From Begonia masoniana (taxonomy: Eukaryota; Streptophyta; Magnoliopsida; Cucurbitales; Begoniaceae), in NCBI GenBank assembly GCA_022432975.1, contig CM039514.1, forward strand, positions 6,617,519-6,681,518: DNA of 64,000 nucleotides, read 5' to 3'. The position numbers were made by a program, and so were the translations under genes. Each line of letters opens with the position of its first letter. Position 1 is the first letter of the stretch. The notes beneath the pieces were generated by a model, which saw only the letters and a program-made list of their open reading frames with translations, had not been told where the DNA came from and searched no databases. Shown piece after piece: positions 44,871 to 55,468 of the stretch.

Positions 44871-46216
44871 TGTTGACTTCAATGGTGTTTAAGTCTAATT
44901 TGTTTTTGATGATGTGTTTGTACGATTAGCTTAGTAATTTGATTATGTTTGTTGAATGAGAATCATAAATTATGCACATAATTTTAGTCTGTTGGAAATG
45001 CCCTTGGTAAGGGTATTTTAGCTTTCTAACAATCGTGATAAAGTGTACAGGGCTGAAAATTTAATAAATTAATTTAAGTCTACCGATCTGGAATTTGTTT
45101 CAAAATGAAGAGATCCACCGATCACTAAACGACAAGGCGGATGAGAGAAAATGAAGAGATCCACCGCTCACTAAACGACAAGGCGGATGACCAAAAATGC
45201 AGTAGTCGTCCGCTCGTTAAACGACAAGGCGGATGACCTTCGAGGAATTACTCCACCGCTCGCTAGACGACAAGGCGGATGAGCTAAAACGAAGAAGTCC
45301 TACGCTCGCTAACCGACAAAGTCAGATGACTTCAACAAATTCCTCTTCCGGTCACTAAACGACAAAGGCGGAAGACGTCTATGATTTAATCGTCCGACAG
45401 CGTTTTTAAAGCTTCATCATCCTATGCCGGTTCAAGCATTTGAAGCTTTCTCATCCGATGCCGGTTCAATATTTTCCAGTTGCATCATCCGATGGTGGTT
45501 CAAGACTATAAATCAGCTTTGTCTTCCCCCAGATTTTAAATATACCGCGAAAGCTACAGTGTACCTCGCCCAGAAGCTTAAAGTCCAAAGTATTAATGGT
45601 GTCGGGTGATTTGCGCTTTCAGAATGCAACGGCTACCTGTTTTTATACGAAAGCTGCTCCAACGGTAACAAAGTTTCTATTATTGGATAAGGAGCATTGA
45701 AGGCAAGCCGATTTAAAGACAGAGTATTTAAGCTAAGGTTAGAGCACGAAGATATAACTTTTTGCGAATTTGAATTCTAAGCCCTAATCTGCGAAAGTGA
45801 TAATACTCTGTATTTTCTCTACCTCTCTCAATTCTAACTTGAGATTCAATTTCTGTGAGAGAGTAGTTTTGTGCAAAACTTTACAAACTCAAAATTTGTG
45901 TAAGGCAGTGGATTGACGCCCGTAAAGTTCAATCCTGTATTGTGTAAAAGGCTTTGGATCGACGCCCGAAAGCTCGATCAGGATTTTTCGTTGAGGAGAA
46001 GTAAGGAATCTTCAAGGGGGAGCCTTGGAGCGTGGACGTAGGCAGTTTGACCGAACCACGTAAAAATACTGGTGTCGAATTTCTCTCTCTCTCTTTACAT
46101 TATTTGATTACTTGTGTTAAATCTATAAGTTTAATCAAGGGAGAAATTAGGTTGACTCGTAATTAAAATTAAAAAGGTCTAATTCACCTCCCCTCTTAGA
46201 CAATACCGATCCTACA
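44871..46216 (+). repeat. 5' LTR of SIRE-like copy 2 (1346 bp)
   Basis: Begins TGTTGACTTCAATGG and ends ACCGATCCTACA. U3 holds six hairpin units (45113-45376) and a series of CATCCGATGCCGGTTCAA repeats (45415-45500). A weak TATA-like GTATTTAAG is at 45724. Confidence 0.95.
45113..45376 (+). repeat. Six hairpin units with loop core ACTAAACGACAA (5' LTR)
   Basis: Loops are TCACTAAACGACAAG, TCGTTAAACGACAAG, TCGCTAGACGACAAG, TCGCTAACCGACAAAG and GTCACTAAACGACAAAG. Stems differ but stay paired: ATCCACC/GGCGGAT, GTCGTCCGC/GCGGATGAC, CTC..CCGC/GCGG..GAG and TCTTCCG/CGGAAGA. The matching region in the 3' LTR is 59614-59877. Confidence 0.85.
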
Positions 46217-46230
46217 ATTGGTATCAAAGC
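46217..46230 (+). other. Primer-binding site of SIRE-like copy 2
   Basis: ATTGGTATCAAAGC follows the LTR directly; it differs from the tRNA-iMet complement TGGTATCAGAGC by one G-to-A change. Confidence 0.85.
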
Positions 46231-46284
46231 AAGGTTACCTCTGTCTAAGCTGTAGTTAAACACTCTGTGTCATACAATTTCACA

Positions 46285-47859
46285 ATGGCATTCAACACTA
46301 ACACCACACAAGTAGAAGGTCAAGCAACAAATAGACCTCCCTTCTTCGATGGGAGTGATTATGTCTACTGGAAGTCCAGAATGAGAATATCCGTTTAGGC
46401 TGTGGACTATGAATTATGGAATAACATAGAAAATGGTCCTTACATTGCTGTCAAAACAGAAAATGGTATTAGGATTTCCAAAGCCTCACATGAACTAAAT
46501 GATACAGATAAGAAGAACTTGAGTCTGAATGCCAAGGCTATAAACACCTTGTATTGTGCTCTGAATAGAGACGAATTTAATAGAGTACAAGGATGTGAGA
46601 GTGCTCAAGAGATTTGGCACCTATTAGAGGTCACACACGAGGGCACGAATCAAGTGAAAGAGAGTAAATTAAATATGCTCATACACGAGTATGAACTATT
46701 CTCCATGCCTAAGGATGAGTCTATTTCTTCTATGTTTACAAGATTTACTAACATTACTAATGGTTTGAAAGCTATTGGTAAATCTTATTCTAGTGAAAAA
46801 CAGGTCAGGAAAATCCTCAGATGTCTTCCAAGAAGCTGGCAGCCAAAGGTGACTGCCATACAGGAAGCAAAGGATCTCAAGGCTCTAAAACTTGAGGAAC
46901 TCATTGGATCTCTCATGACACATGAGATCACAATGAGGTCAAATGAGAAGGAAGACCTCAAGGAGAAAGAGGCTACAAAAAGAAAAGACATAGCTATGAA
47001 AGCTTCTTCCAGTAAACAAGATGTATCTGAGGAAGAAGAAGAAGAAGATGATGATGATGAGGATATAGCCATCATTACAAGGAGGTTCAGCAAATTCCTC
47101 CAAAGAAAAAGAATGAAAAGAAGGAGATTTCCAAAGGGTGAGAAATCTCACAAGGAGAAGGAAATCACTTGCTTTGGATGTGGAAAGCCTAGCCACATGA
47201 AGGCAGATTGTCCGCAGACAAAGAAGCATCCCAAGAAGTTTAAGAAGAAGGCTATGAAAGCCACTTGGGATGACAGTGAAGGTGACACTTCGTCTTCTGA
47301 AGATGAGGAAGTAGCCAATCTGTGCTTCATGGCACACGAAGATCAGGTTAGCCAATCTTCTAATGATAGTGAATCTGATGAGGATGATGGTGATTTGGTT
47401 GATGCATTTAACGATTTGGTTAAACAATTTAGCATGCTTAAGACTAAGTATAACATGTTGAAAAAGGAAAATGCAGGTTTATTAGAAAAGCATGCTAAAG
47501 AAGTGGACATGCATGAAAAGGAAATCACTGAACTTAAAAAGAAAAGTGAGACGTTAAATAGACTTGTTCTGAATTTCACTGAATGTAGTCAAAATCTGAA
47601 CATGTTATTGAGGAGCCAGAGAGTGCAGTTTGATAAAACTGGCCTAGGGTATGAAGGGTTTAGTAAAAAGAAAACATATAAAAGGCTTTTTGTTAAATCC
47701 ACTGTCTGTCATACATGCAATGAAGTTGGACATAAATCATTTGAATGTCCATTAAATTCAAACAATAAGAAAACTGGTAGTAAGTTGCAATGGGTTCCTA
47801 AGGGGACCAGGCCTAACACTAGGACCCAAAAGATTTGGGTACCTAAGAAGACTAATTGA
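46285..47859 (+). pseudogene. SIRE-like copy 2 gag
   Basis: Starts at ATG 46285 (MAFNTNTTQVEGQ). A TAG at 46396-46398 replaces the Gln seen in copy 1 (FVQAMDYE), a C-to-T change. After it 485 codons are open, with zinc knuckles CFGCGKPSHMKADC and CHTCNEVGHKSFEC and an acidic EEEEEDDDDED tract. The natural TGA is at 47857-47859. Only one base change separates it from a full-length gag. Confidence 0.93.
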
Positions 47860-50442
47860 TTACTGTTTTGCAGGTTGAGTTCTCTCCTGGAAAGAACCAG
47901 TGGTACCTCGACAGTGGATATTCGAGGCATATGACAGGAGACTCAACCATGTTTGCTGCTGTCAATAAAAAGAAAGGAAGTGTCACTTTTGGTGGAAACC
48001 AAAAAGGTAAAATTGTTGGCATCGGCAATATAGGTAACAGTTTTAATCCTACTACTGAAAATGTGCTTCTAGTTGAGGGATTAAAGCATAATCTGCTTAG
48101 TATTAGCCAGTTATGTGATAAAGGTTATGAGGTGATCTTCAAATCAAACTCTTGTTTAATTAAAGATGCATCTAGTGACAAAACCCTGTTTTCTGGCTAT
48201 AGGAAAGAAAATATTTATATCATTGACTTGGATAATGTTGTGTGCATTGATGAAAAGTGTTTTGCTGTGAATTCTTCATATGATAGTTGGATTTGGCATA
48301 GGAGATTGTGACACGTAGAGATGGATACCTTAGCTAAGATTACCAAGGATAACTTAGTTAGAGGGATTCCTAAGATATCCTTTGAAAATGATAAGGTCTG
48401 TGATGCTTGCCAAATGGGTAAGCAGATCAAAAGTTCCTTTGCATCGAAGAATGCAGTTTCCACTTCCAAGCCTCTCCAACTCCTTCATATGGACCTCTTC
48501 GGTCCTTCCAATATTGCTAGCCTAGGTGGCAAATTCTATGTCTTTGTCATTGTTGATGATTTTTCTAGATTTACTTGGGTTTATTTTCTGAAATCAAAGG
48601 ATGAGACTTTTGATACCTTTCTAGCTTTAGGAAAAGAGTTCAAAATGAAAAGGTGCTCACCATTATTGTTATTCATAGTGATCATGGTGGAGAATTTGAA
48701 AATGAAAAATTTGAACTCCTGTGTCTTAAATACGGAATTGAGCACAACTTCTCCTCTCCTAAAACCCCTCAGCAAAATGGTGTTATTGAGAGGAAGAATA
48801 GATCTCTCTAAGAGCTTGCTAGGACTATGCTTAATGAAAACTCTCTTTCTAAGTATTTCTGGGCTGAAGCTGTTGCAACAGCCTGTTATGTGCTTAACCG
48901 GGTCTCCATAAGACCTATTCTTGAGAAAACTCCATATGAGCTCTGGAGTGGAAAAACACCTTCTGTTAAGTATTTTAGAGCTTTTGGAAGCAAATGCTTC
49001 ATTATAAACACTAAGGATAACTTAGGAAAATTCGATTCCAAATCTGATCTTGGAATTTTTCTGAGTTATTCCCTTTCCAGCAAAACTTATAGAGTATTCA
49101 ATAGGAGAACTTTAGTTGTAGAGGAATCTGTTCATGTTAACTTCGATGAATCTCCTCAACCCACAATCAATGTGGATGAGGATGATATTTTGGACAAACA
49201 ACTGGATTCTCTTTCCTTAGAAAAGCCAAGTGATTCTCCTCAAGTAGAAAAATCAACAGAACCTTCTTCCACATCTCTTGATATTCTTTCTGTCAAGGAT
49301 GAAAATCCTGCTCTTCCTAGAGATTGGAAATATGTCAGAGACCATCCAATAGATGAAATTTTAGGTGATCCTTCTTTAGGAGTTAAGACTAGATCCTCTC
49401 TTAGGAATCTCTGTGCCAATGTGACATTTATTTCTCAGATAGAGCCTAAGAAGTTTGAGGAAGCCGAATTAGATGAATATTGGATTGTTGCAATGCAAGA
49501 TGAACTAAACCAATTCGAAAGGAACAATGTTTGGGAACTTGTTCCAAAACCTGTTGATCATCCTATTATTGGAACTAAATGGGTTTATAAGAATAAAATG
49601 GATGAAAATGGAATAGTTGTAAGGAACAAAGCCAGATTAGTTGTCAAAGGTTACAATCAAGAAGAAGGAATAGATTTTGAGGAAACCTTTGCACCTGTTG
49701 CTAGATTAGAATCCATTAGGATGCTCTTAGCCTATGCGTGCTACAAAAACTTCACACTCTTTCAAATGGATGTTAAGAGTGATTTCTTAAATGGCTATAT
49801 TCAGGAAGAAGTTTATGTAGAGCAGCTTTTAGGTTTTGAAGATTATGCTAAACCTGATCATGTGTATAGACTTAAGAAGGCTCTCTATGGACTTAAGCAG
49901 GCTTCTAAAGCTTGGTATGACAGATTGAAGAATTTTCTTGAGGAAAGGAATTTCAAAAAGGGAAATTCTGATTCAACTCTGTTTACCATGCAAAAGGATA
50001 AAAATATTTTGTTAGTACAAATCTATGTTGATGACATTATATTTGGATTCTCTAATGTCAAAATGTGTAATGAATTTTCCTCTCTCATGCAAAATGAATT
50101 TGAGATGAGTATGATGGGGGAGTTAAAATTCTTCTTAGGATTCCAGATCTGTCAATCTCCTGATGGAATTTTCTTCTGTCAAGAAAAATACATCAAGGAA
50201 CTTCTTAAGAAATTTGGCTTAGAATCTGTCAAGTCTTCCAAGACTCCCATGAGTACCACAACTAAATTGGATAAGGATGAAAAAGGAAAAAGTGTTGATA
50301 TTAAGAAATATCGTGGTATGATTGGTTCCCTGCTATATCTGACTGCAAGTAGGCCAGATATACTCTTTAATGTTTGTCTGTGTGCTAGATTTCAAGCTGC
50401 TCCTAAGGAATCTCACTTAACTTCTGTCAAAAGAATTTTTAA
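47856..50442 (+). pseudogene. SIRE-like copy 2 pol, 5' part (protease, integrase, RT)
   Basis: The protease motif is WYLDSGYSRHMTG with its aspartate kept. Breaks: TGA at 48309-48311 in the integrase zinc site, a one-base deletion near 48622 shifting the frame inside the integrase core, and TAA near 48810 (after NRSL). From 48827 to 50442 the frame is open and holds the integrase C-terminus and RT with [11 protein letters not shown] and YVDDIIFG. The composite insertion begins at 50443, inside the codons for VKRIFKYLSGT. Confidence 0.93.
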
Positions 50443-50817
50443 TGTAACAACCCGGCCACCGTACATCGATGGTTTACACCAAGCTGTGCGGCCACCGTGC
50501 ATCGATGGTTTACACCGCCATGTGGCAGCCACACAGGCCCACCACGTGTACTCATAGAACTTTCCCCTCCCTGTAGGTTATTTTTGCCTTCCTCCCCACT
50601 AGCTCAAGTGGTACTCCACACTTGTAGCCCAGGTCCTTAACCCTGAGGTCTTGGGTTCGAGTGGGGAGGAAGGCAAAAATAACCTACAGGGAGGGGAAAG
50701 TTCTATGAGTACACGTGGTGGGCCTGTGTGGCTGCCACATGGCGGTGTAAACCATCGATGCACGGTGGCCGCACAGCTTGGTGTAAACCATCGATGTACG
50801 GTGGCCGGGTTGTTACA
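50443..50817. repeat. Perfect palindrome, 158-bp arms, 59-bp loop with tRNA-like boxes
   Basis: 50443-50600 and 50660-50817 are exact reverse complements by direct comparison. Each arm also has a near-direct repeat of about 37 bp (CCACCGTACATCGATGG and CCACCGTGCATCGATGG). Across the loop, TAGCTCAAGTGG (50600-50611) fits a tRNA A box and GGTTCGAGTGG (50654-50664) is close to a B box. It would form a long RNA or DNA hairpin. Confidence 0.9.
50600..50817 (+). mobile_element. SINE-like unit with tRNA-type Pol III boxes (plus orientation)
   Basis: A box at 50600 and B box at 50654 have the spacing of a tRNA-derived SINE head; the body (GGGGAGGAAGGCAAAAATA, then GGGGAAAGTTCTATGAG) is the right arm of the palindrome. 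A related head and body start occur in reverse at 51020-50900. The family name is not known to me; the 3' end is uncertain. Confidence 0.55.
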
Positions 50818-51023
50818 ATAAAAGGCGCCTTTTATTGTCAAGCCCCGGCCCTTTTTATCGTGACACCGGTTTTAACCCAGCCCTTTTCACAGTTACACTG
50901 GGTGGCCCAACTCACAGAACTTTCCTCTCCCTGCAGAGTATTTTTGCCTTCCTCCCCACTCGAACCCAGGACCTCAGGGATTAGTACCTGGGGTGCAAGT
51001 AAGGAGTACCACTTGAGCTAAAG
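50818..51023 (-). mobile_element. SINE-like unit, reverse orientation
   Basis: On the minus strand it begins TAGCTCAAGTGG at 51020 (A box), has GGTTCGAGTGG at 50966-50956 (B box) and then the same GGGGAGGAAGGCAAAAATA body start. After about 50 nt it diverges from the plus copy. It ends in a 24-bp perfect palindrome at 50815-50838 centred on AAGGCGCCTT, which bridges the two units. It interrupts the Ty3 pol tail at 51024. Confidence 0.55.
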
Positions 51024-51101
51024 CGGAACCATGAGGTGGAAGAGGCGACTTGGGAACGACAGCAAGATATGATGACGAGTTATCCCACGCTGTTTGAGTG
51101 A
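51024..51101 (+). pseudogene. Ty3 chromodomain tail fragment
   Basis: Codons reading RNHEVEEATWERQQDMM and YPTLFE then TGA at 51099-51101. It is nearly the same as the end of the nested Ty3 pol (16610-16690). Only this 3' tip of the internal region is present. Confidence 0.9.
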
Positions 51102-51140
51102 GTTATATGTATGATTTAATTTTGTGGACAAAATTCTGAA

Positions 51141-51154
51141 TAAGGAGGGTGGAA
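51141..51154 (+). other. Polypurine tract before the Ty3 LTR
   Basis: TAAGGAGGGTGGAA directly precedes TGTAATACCC at 51155. Confidence 0.75.
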
Positions 51155-52338
51155 TGTAATACCCAGCATGTACGGGTTTCGGATATATTATATTATATTG
51201 TTATTTTGTTATTATTATATCATTTGAGACGTTTTTTTTATAAATATATCAAATCGGGTCCGTTTCACGAAAAGAAAGTGCCATTATGACCCTAGCGAAT
51301 AATAAGAATTTTAAGGAAATTACGGGAATTTTCGGAGTTCAGACGCTATATTCCGAATAAATACGCTTTTCATAACGTAAAGGATGTTTAGTAAAAAATA
51401 GTAAACGGGGTCCGTTTTGCGAACGGTCAGTCTTATTAAATCCCGAATACTAAGTTGAACTTAATGGCGAAATAAGAAAGTTTTGAGAACTCAAATCGTT
51501 GGACGATTAACGAACCGAAGAACAAAGTTAATATAAAAACTTAGAAAATGGCAAAATCGTCTTTAGCATTCAATTATTTGTTTCTTCATTTAAAATCAAA
51601 TTTGTTTCAATCGCAGAACACTTCTGCGATTGAAACCCCTCATTTTCTTCCAGAGAAGAAAAAGCTCTCGTAGAACCTCCTCTGCCGACAGTGAAATCCA
51701 ACCATTCCGACTCCGATTTTCCTTCCGTTCGTCTCGTTTTCTTCACGCGTTCTCCTCCAATCGACGTTCTCGGTAAATCTCTATAGTTTTGGAACATTGA
51801 AATCCGAGTTTCGTAAAGTTTTAAACGTTTAGGTTCGTTTAGGTTTTCGATTAAAAACGAGATCTAGGGCTCGTAATCGATAGGTTGTCAATGATTAAGT
51901 AAATATTGAACGTGTTGGACGTATTTGGACGAATCTAATCGATTTAGGAAAAATGTTAGAATTTACGAAATTTCGAGATTTTTGAATAAACTCGTTTAAC
52001 GTAAATCCTTGTAAATTGCTTAGGTAAACAGTGCTCGTGGACGGGTTTAAGCTGCTTTGGACGCGAAGTAAGTTCTCGTGATTTTCTTTGGCCAAATCGG
52101 CCTACACCGTACATCGTGTCGTCTCGAGGCGTTTTGGAGATGCCTTTAGTTAGTTTTGCTCGGTTTGGGTAGCTAGGTCTTAGGAGTTTATAGTTTACGT
52201 TTTTTTAAAGTCCCGATGGTCTATGTGTTGCTTGTTTATTGTATGATATTGAACTGTTCACGCATCACTTGGTTTTAAAGAAAAGCATGAAAACGAATTT
52301 CCGCACAGAGTTTTAAAGATAACGTAAAGCATAGCATC

Positions 52339-52450
52339 GGCCGAAAGGCTTACAGTTCACGGCCGAAAGGCTTACAGTTCACGGCCGAAAGGCTTACAGT
52401 TCACGGCCGAAAGGCTTACAGTACACTGGCCGAAAGGCTTACAGGCCTTC
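52339..52450 (+). repeat. 22-bp minisatellite, about 4.5 copies
   Basis: Unit CGGCCGAAAGGCTTACAGTTCA. It keeps the GGCCGAAAGGC hairpin core of the 16-bp arrays, while the spacer between cores has changed. Confidence 0.9.
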
Positions 52451-53271
52451 GGGCATACAGTTACAGGTCACGCGAGGTGGGGCTCAGGCACGGCTGTACG
52501 GATTGTAAGCGTGTACCCCCCTCCTCTAGCTGGAAAGAGTAGTCCGCCCGCTGGATGAGCTCTCTCTGGTTAGAGGGTATAGGATCTCGGTGACACCTAC
52601 AGAGCATTGCATAGAAAGATAAAATAAAGCATGATTTATCGAACTCATAGCACAGCATGCATCGCATTTACTAGGGCTTACTGAGATTTATCTCATAGTG
52701 TGTTTATGTATGGTGTAGGTGACATAGACTACGAGATACCAGGTGAGGACGACGTTCCTCCACCTGAGGCATAGCTCAGTTGACGGATGATGGCTGCGGT
52801 GGTGTGCTGGCGCAGTCGAGGCTTACACGACCCGTGGGGACAGTATGTATAGATTTTGGGAATGTTTTGGGATAATTGATAGAATATGTATAGGATGTTT
52901 AGGCAATGATTTTGTATTGAAGTTCTGGAACTGTTTGGGTAAACTGTTTATAGAAAATGTTTTGGTTTAATCTGATTGTTAAGCGTTATGAAAATGTTTT
53001 GAAATGTTTTTTAGGTGGTTACGGATAGGCTCGGTTTTTAGAGCTATCCACGCAGTTGGATTTCGCAAAGTCTGCTGCATGTCGATTAAGTTTAGAACAC
53101 GTTTTAGTTGAGTTTAAGTTGTAAATTGATTATGGTTATTGAAAAAAATGAATGGAAAAAGTGAGGTTAAAGTTTGCTCTCTGGAATCGGATTCCAGAGA
53201 ACATATTTATATTTTTGGATGGTTGAAGGAGTGGCTACTGGAGTGGCTACTGATCGCTTACAGGGATCGCT

Positions 53272-53345
53272 GCATGGTGATACAGCGATCGATCTCCATT
53301 TATTATGGAGATCGATCTCCATATAAATGGAGATCGATCTCCATT
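53272..53345. repeat. ATGGAGATCGATCTCCAT palindrome series
   Basis: The 18-bp perfect palindrome ATGGAGATCGATCTCCAT and its overlapping relatives (CAGCGATCGATCTCCAT) repeat three times. Position matches the GATCGCTGC cluster of the sister LTRs. Confidence 0.9.
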
Positions 53346-53680
53346 TAATTTGAGGGACAAAAGTCTCTTTTGTCCCTCGGCCAATTAATGGTTTTATTTA
53401 AAGATTTATTAAATAGTTTTAAATTGTTTATTAAATGTTTTATTAAATAATTTATATTTGTTTTAAATGATTTTAAAGTTAGATTTAAATTCCGATTTCG
53501 ATTATGGTTTCGATTTCGGTTTAGGTTCCGCTTAGAGTTTATTTAAATTTATTAGGATAAAAAAAAATATATTCGGGAAAAACGGGTACAGTTTTAGGGT
53601 CGTTACAGTTATGGTATCAGAGCCTGTACCCAACCGGAATTGTGGCCAACGAGGACGTTGGGCCCTCGAGGGGGGGTGAT

Positions 53681-54055
53681 TGTGATGACCCGAACCTGTA
53701 AGTCTGGTACGATGGCTGCACGAACCGGAACCCGGATGGCGGTACGTCCGAGCGGGCGAGCCGGAAGGTGACAGGTCGTAAAAAGGGGGTCGTCACAATC
53801 CCACAGCGCTTGGGGAAGTATGTGGAAATGAAACATATGTAAGAGATCCCTCCAACATAGCAAGACGCGTTTTGGAGCTCAATTGACAACGGATCCCATA
53901 AGAACTCCGAAGTTAAGAGGGCTTCGGCGAGAGTAATTCCAGGTTGGGTGACCTTCCGGGAAGTGCTCTCGCCAAACAAAGCGTGAGGGGAGGATATTGG
54001 GCTGCGGCCCAATCCCCAGAGCGGACAAATCTTGCTGGGATAAAGGGTCGTTACA
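53681..54055 (+). repeat. Cassandra LTR a
   Basis: 375 bp, TGTGATGACCCGAA to GGGTCGTTACA. The 5S-like block (GGATCCCATAAGAACTCCG to GTGCTCTCGCC) is at 53891-53973. One base is missing in the CAAAGCCGTG word relative to the other units. Confidence 0.93.
53891..53973 (+). ncRNA. 5S rRNA-like block in Cassandra LTR a (representative)
   Basis: AAGTTAAGAGGGC matches box A, and GGTTGGGTGACC matches box C of the plant 5S internal promoter. The block repeats in LTRs b-e, about 210 bp after each LTR start. Published work on Cassandra reports Pol III transcription of such blocks; activity here is inferred only. Confidence 0.75.
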
Positions 54056-54125
54056 AATGGTATCAGAGCCTGTACCCAACCGGAATTGTGGCCAACGAGG
54101 ACGTTGGGCCTCGAGGGGGGGTGAT

Positions 54126-54500
54126 TGTGATGACCCGAATCTGTAAGTCTGGTACGATGGCTGCACGAACCGGAACCCGGATGGCGGTACGTCCGAGCGG
54201 GCGAGCCGGAAGGTGACAGGTCGTAAAAAGGGGGTCGTCACAATCCCACAGCGCTTGGGGAAGTATGTGGAAATGAAACATATGTAAGAGATCCCTCCAA
54301 CATAGCAAGACGCGTTTTGGAGCTCAATTGACAACGGATCCATAAGAACTCCGAAGTTAAGAGAGCTTCGGCGAGAGTAATTCCAGGTTGGGTGACCTTC
54401 CGGGAAGTGCTCTCGCCAAACAAAGCCGTGAGGGGAGGATATTGGGCTGCGGCCCAATCCCCAGAGCGGACAAATCTTGCTGGGATAAAGGGTCGTTACA
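54126..54500 (+). repeat. Cassandra LTR b
   Basis: 375 bp. It has GGATCCATAAG instead of GGATCCCATAAG at 54336, a one-base deletion in the 5S-like block. Confidence 0.93.
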
Positions 54501-54571
54501 AATGGTATCAGAGCCTGTACCCAACCGGAATTGTGGCCAACGAGGACGTTGGGCCCTCGAGGGGGGGTGAT

Positions 54572-54949
54572 TGTGATGACCCGAACCTGTAAGTCTGGTA
54601 CGATGGCTGCACGAACCGGAACCCGGATGGCGGTACGTCCGAGCGGGCGAGCCGGAAGGTGACAGGTCGTAAAAAGGGGGTCGTCACAATCCCACAGCGC
54701 TTGGGGAAGTATGTGGAAATAAAACATATGTAAAGAGACCCTCCCAATATAGCAAGACGCGTTTTGGAGCTCAATTGACAACGGATCCCATAAGAACTCC
54801 GAAGTTAAGAGGGCTTCGGCGAGAGTAATTCCAGGTTGGGTGACCTTCCGGGAAGTGCTCTCGCCAAACAAAGCCGTGAGGGGAGGATATTGGGCTGCGG
54901 CCCAATCCCCAGAGCGGACAATATCTTGCTGGGATAAAGGGTCGTTACA
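54572..54949 (+). repeat. Cassandra LTR c
   Basis: 378 bp. It carries AAATAAAACATATGTAAAGAG, a version of the leader word shared in part with LTR e, and ACAATATCTTGCTGG near its end. Confidence 0.93.
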
Positions 54950-55020
54950 AATGGTATCAGAGCCTGTACCCAACCGGAATTGTGGCCAACGAGGACGTTG
55001 GGCCCTCGAGGGGGGGTGAT

Positions 55021-55397
55021 TGTGATGACCCGAATCTGTAAGTCTGGTACGATGGCTGCACGAACCGGAACCCGGATGGCGGTACGTCCGCGCGGGCGAG
55101 CCGGAAGGTGACAGGTCGTAAAGAGGGGGTCGTCACAATCCCACAGCGCTTGGGGAAGTATGTGGAAATGAAACATATGTAAGAGATCCCTCCCAACATA
55201 GCAAGACGCGTTTTGGAGCTCAATTGACAACGGATCCCATAAGAACTCCGAAGTTAAGAGAGCTTCGGCGAGAGTAATTCCAGGTTGGGTGACCTTCCGG
55301 GAAGTGCTCTCGCCAAACAAAGCCGTGAGGGGAGGATATTGTGCTGCGGCCCAATCCCCGGAGCGGACAATATCTTGCTGGGAACGGGGTCGTTACA
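55021..55397 (+). repeat. Cassandra LTR d
   Basis: 377 bp. It has GTCCGCGCGGGCG where units a-c have GTCCGAGCGGGCG, and TGGGAACGGGGTCG near its end. Confidence 0.93.
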
Positions 55398-55468
55398 AAT
55401 GGTATCAGAGCCTGTACCCAACCGGAATTGTGGCCAACGAGGACGTTGGGCCCTCGAGGGGGGGTGAT

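Larger units (their letters stand above)
51155..53607 (+). repeat. Ty3 chromovirus LTR in the composite (2453 bp)
   Basis: Same family as the nested Ty3 LTRs, in plus orientation, from TGTAATACCCAGC to AGGGTCGTTACA. It has a 22-bp minisatellite (52339-52450), a CTCTGGAATC inverted repeat (53172-53200) and ATGGAGATCGATCTCCAT palindromes (53293-53345). Next to its right end is a tRNA-iMet primer site, but what follows is not Ty3 leader. Confidence 0.92.

Noticed and set aside
45113..45376. Regular repeats with varying spacers, CRISPR-like at first sight
   Set aside because: The sequence is the U3 of a plant LTR, is present in both LTRs of one element, and the units are imperfect with covarying stems. 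There are no cas genes and the genome is eukaryotic.
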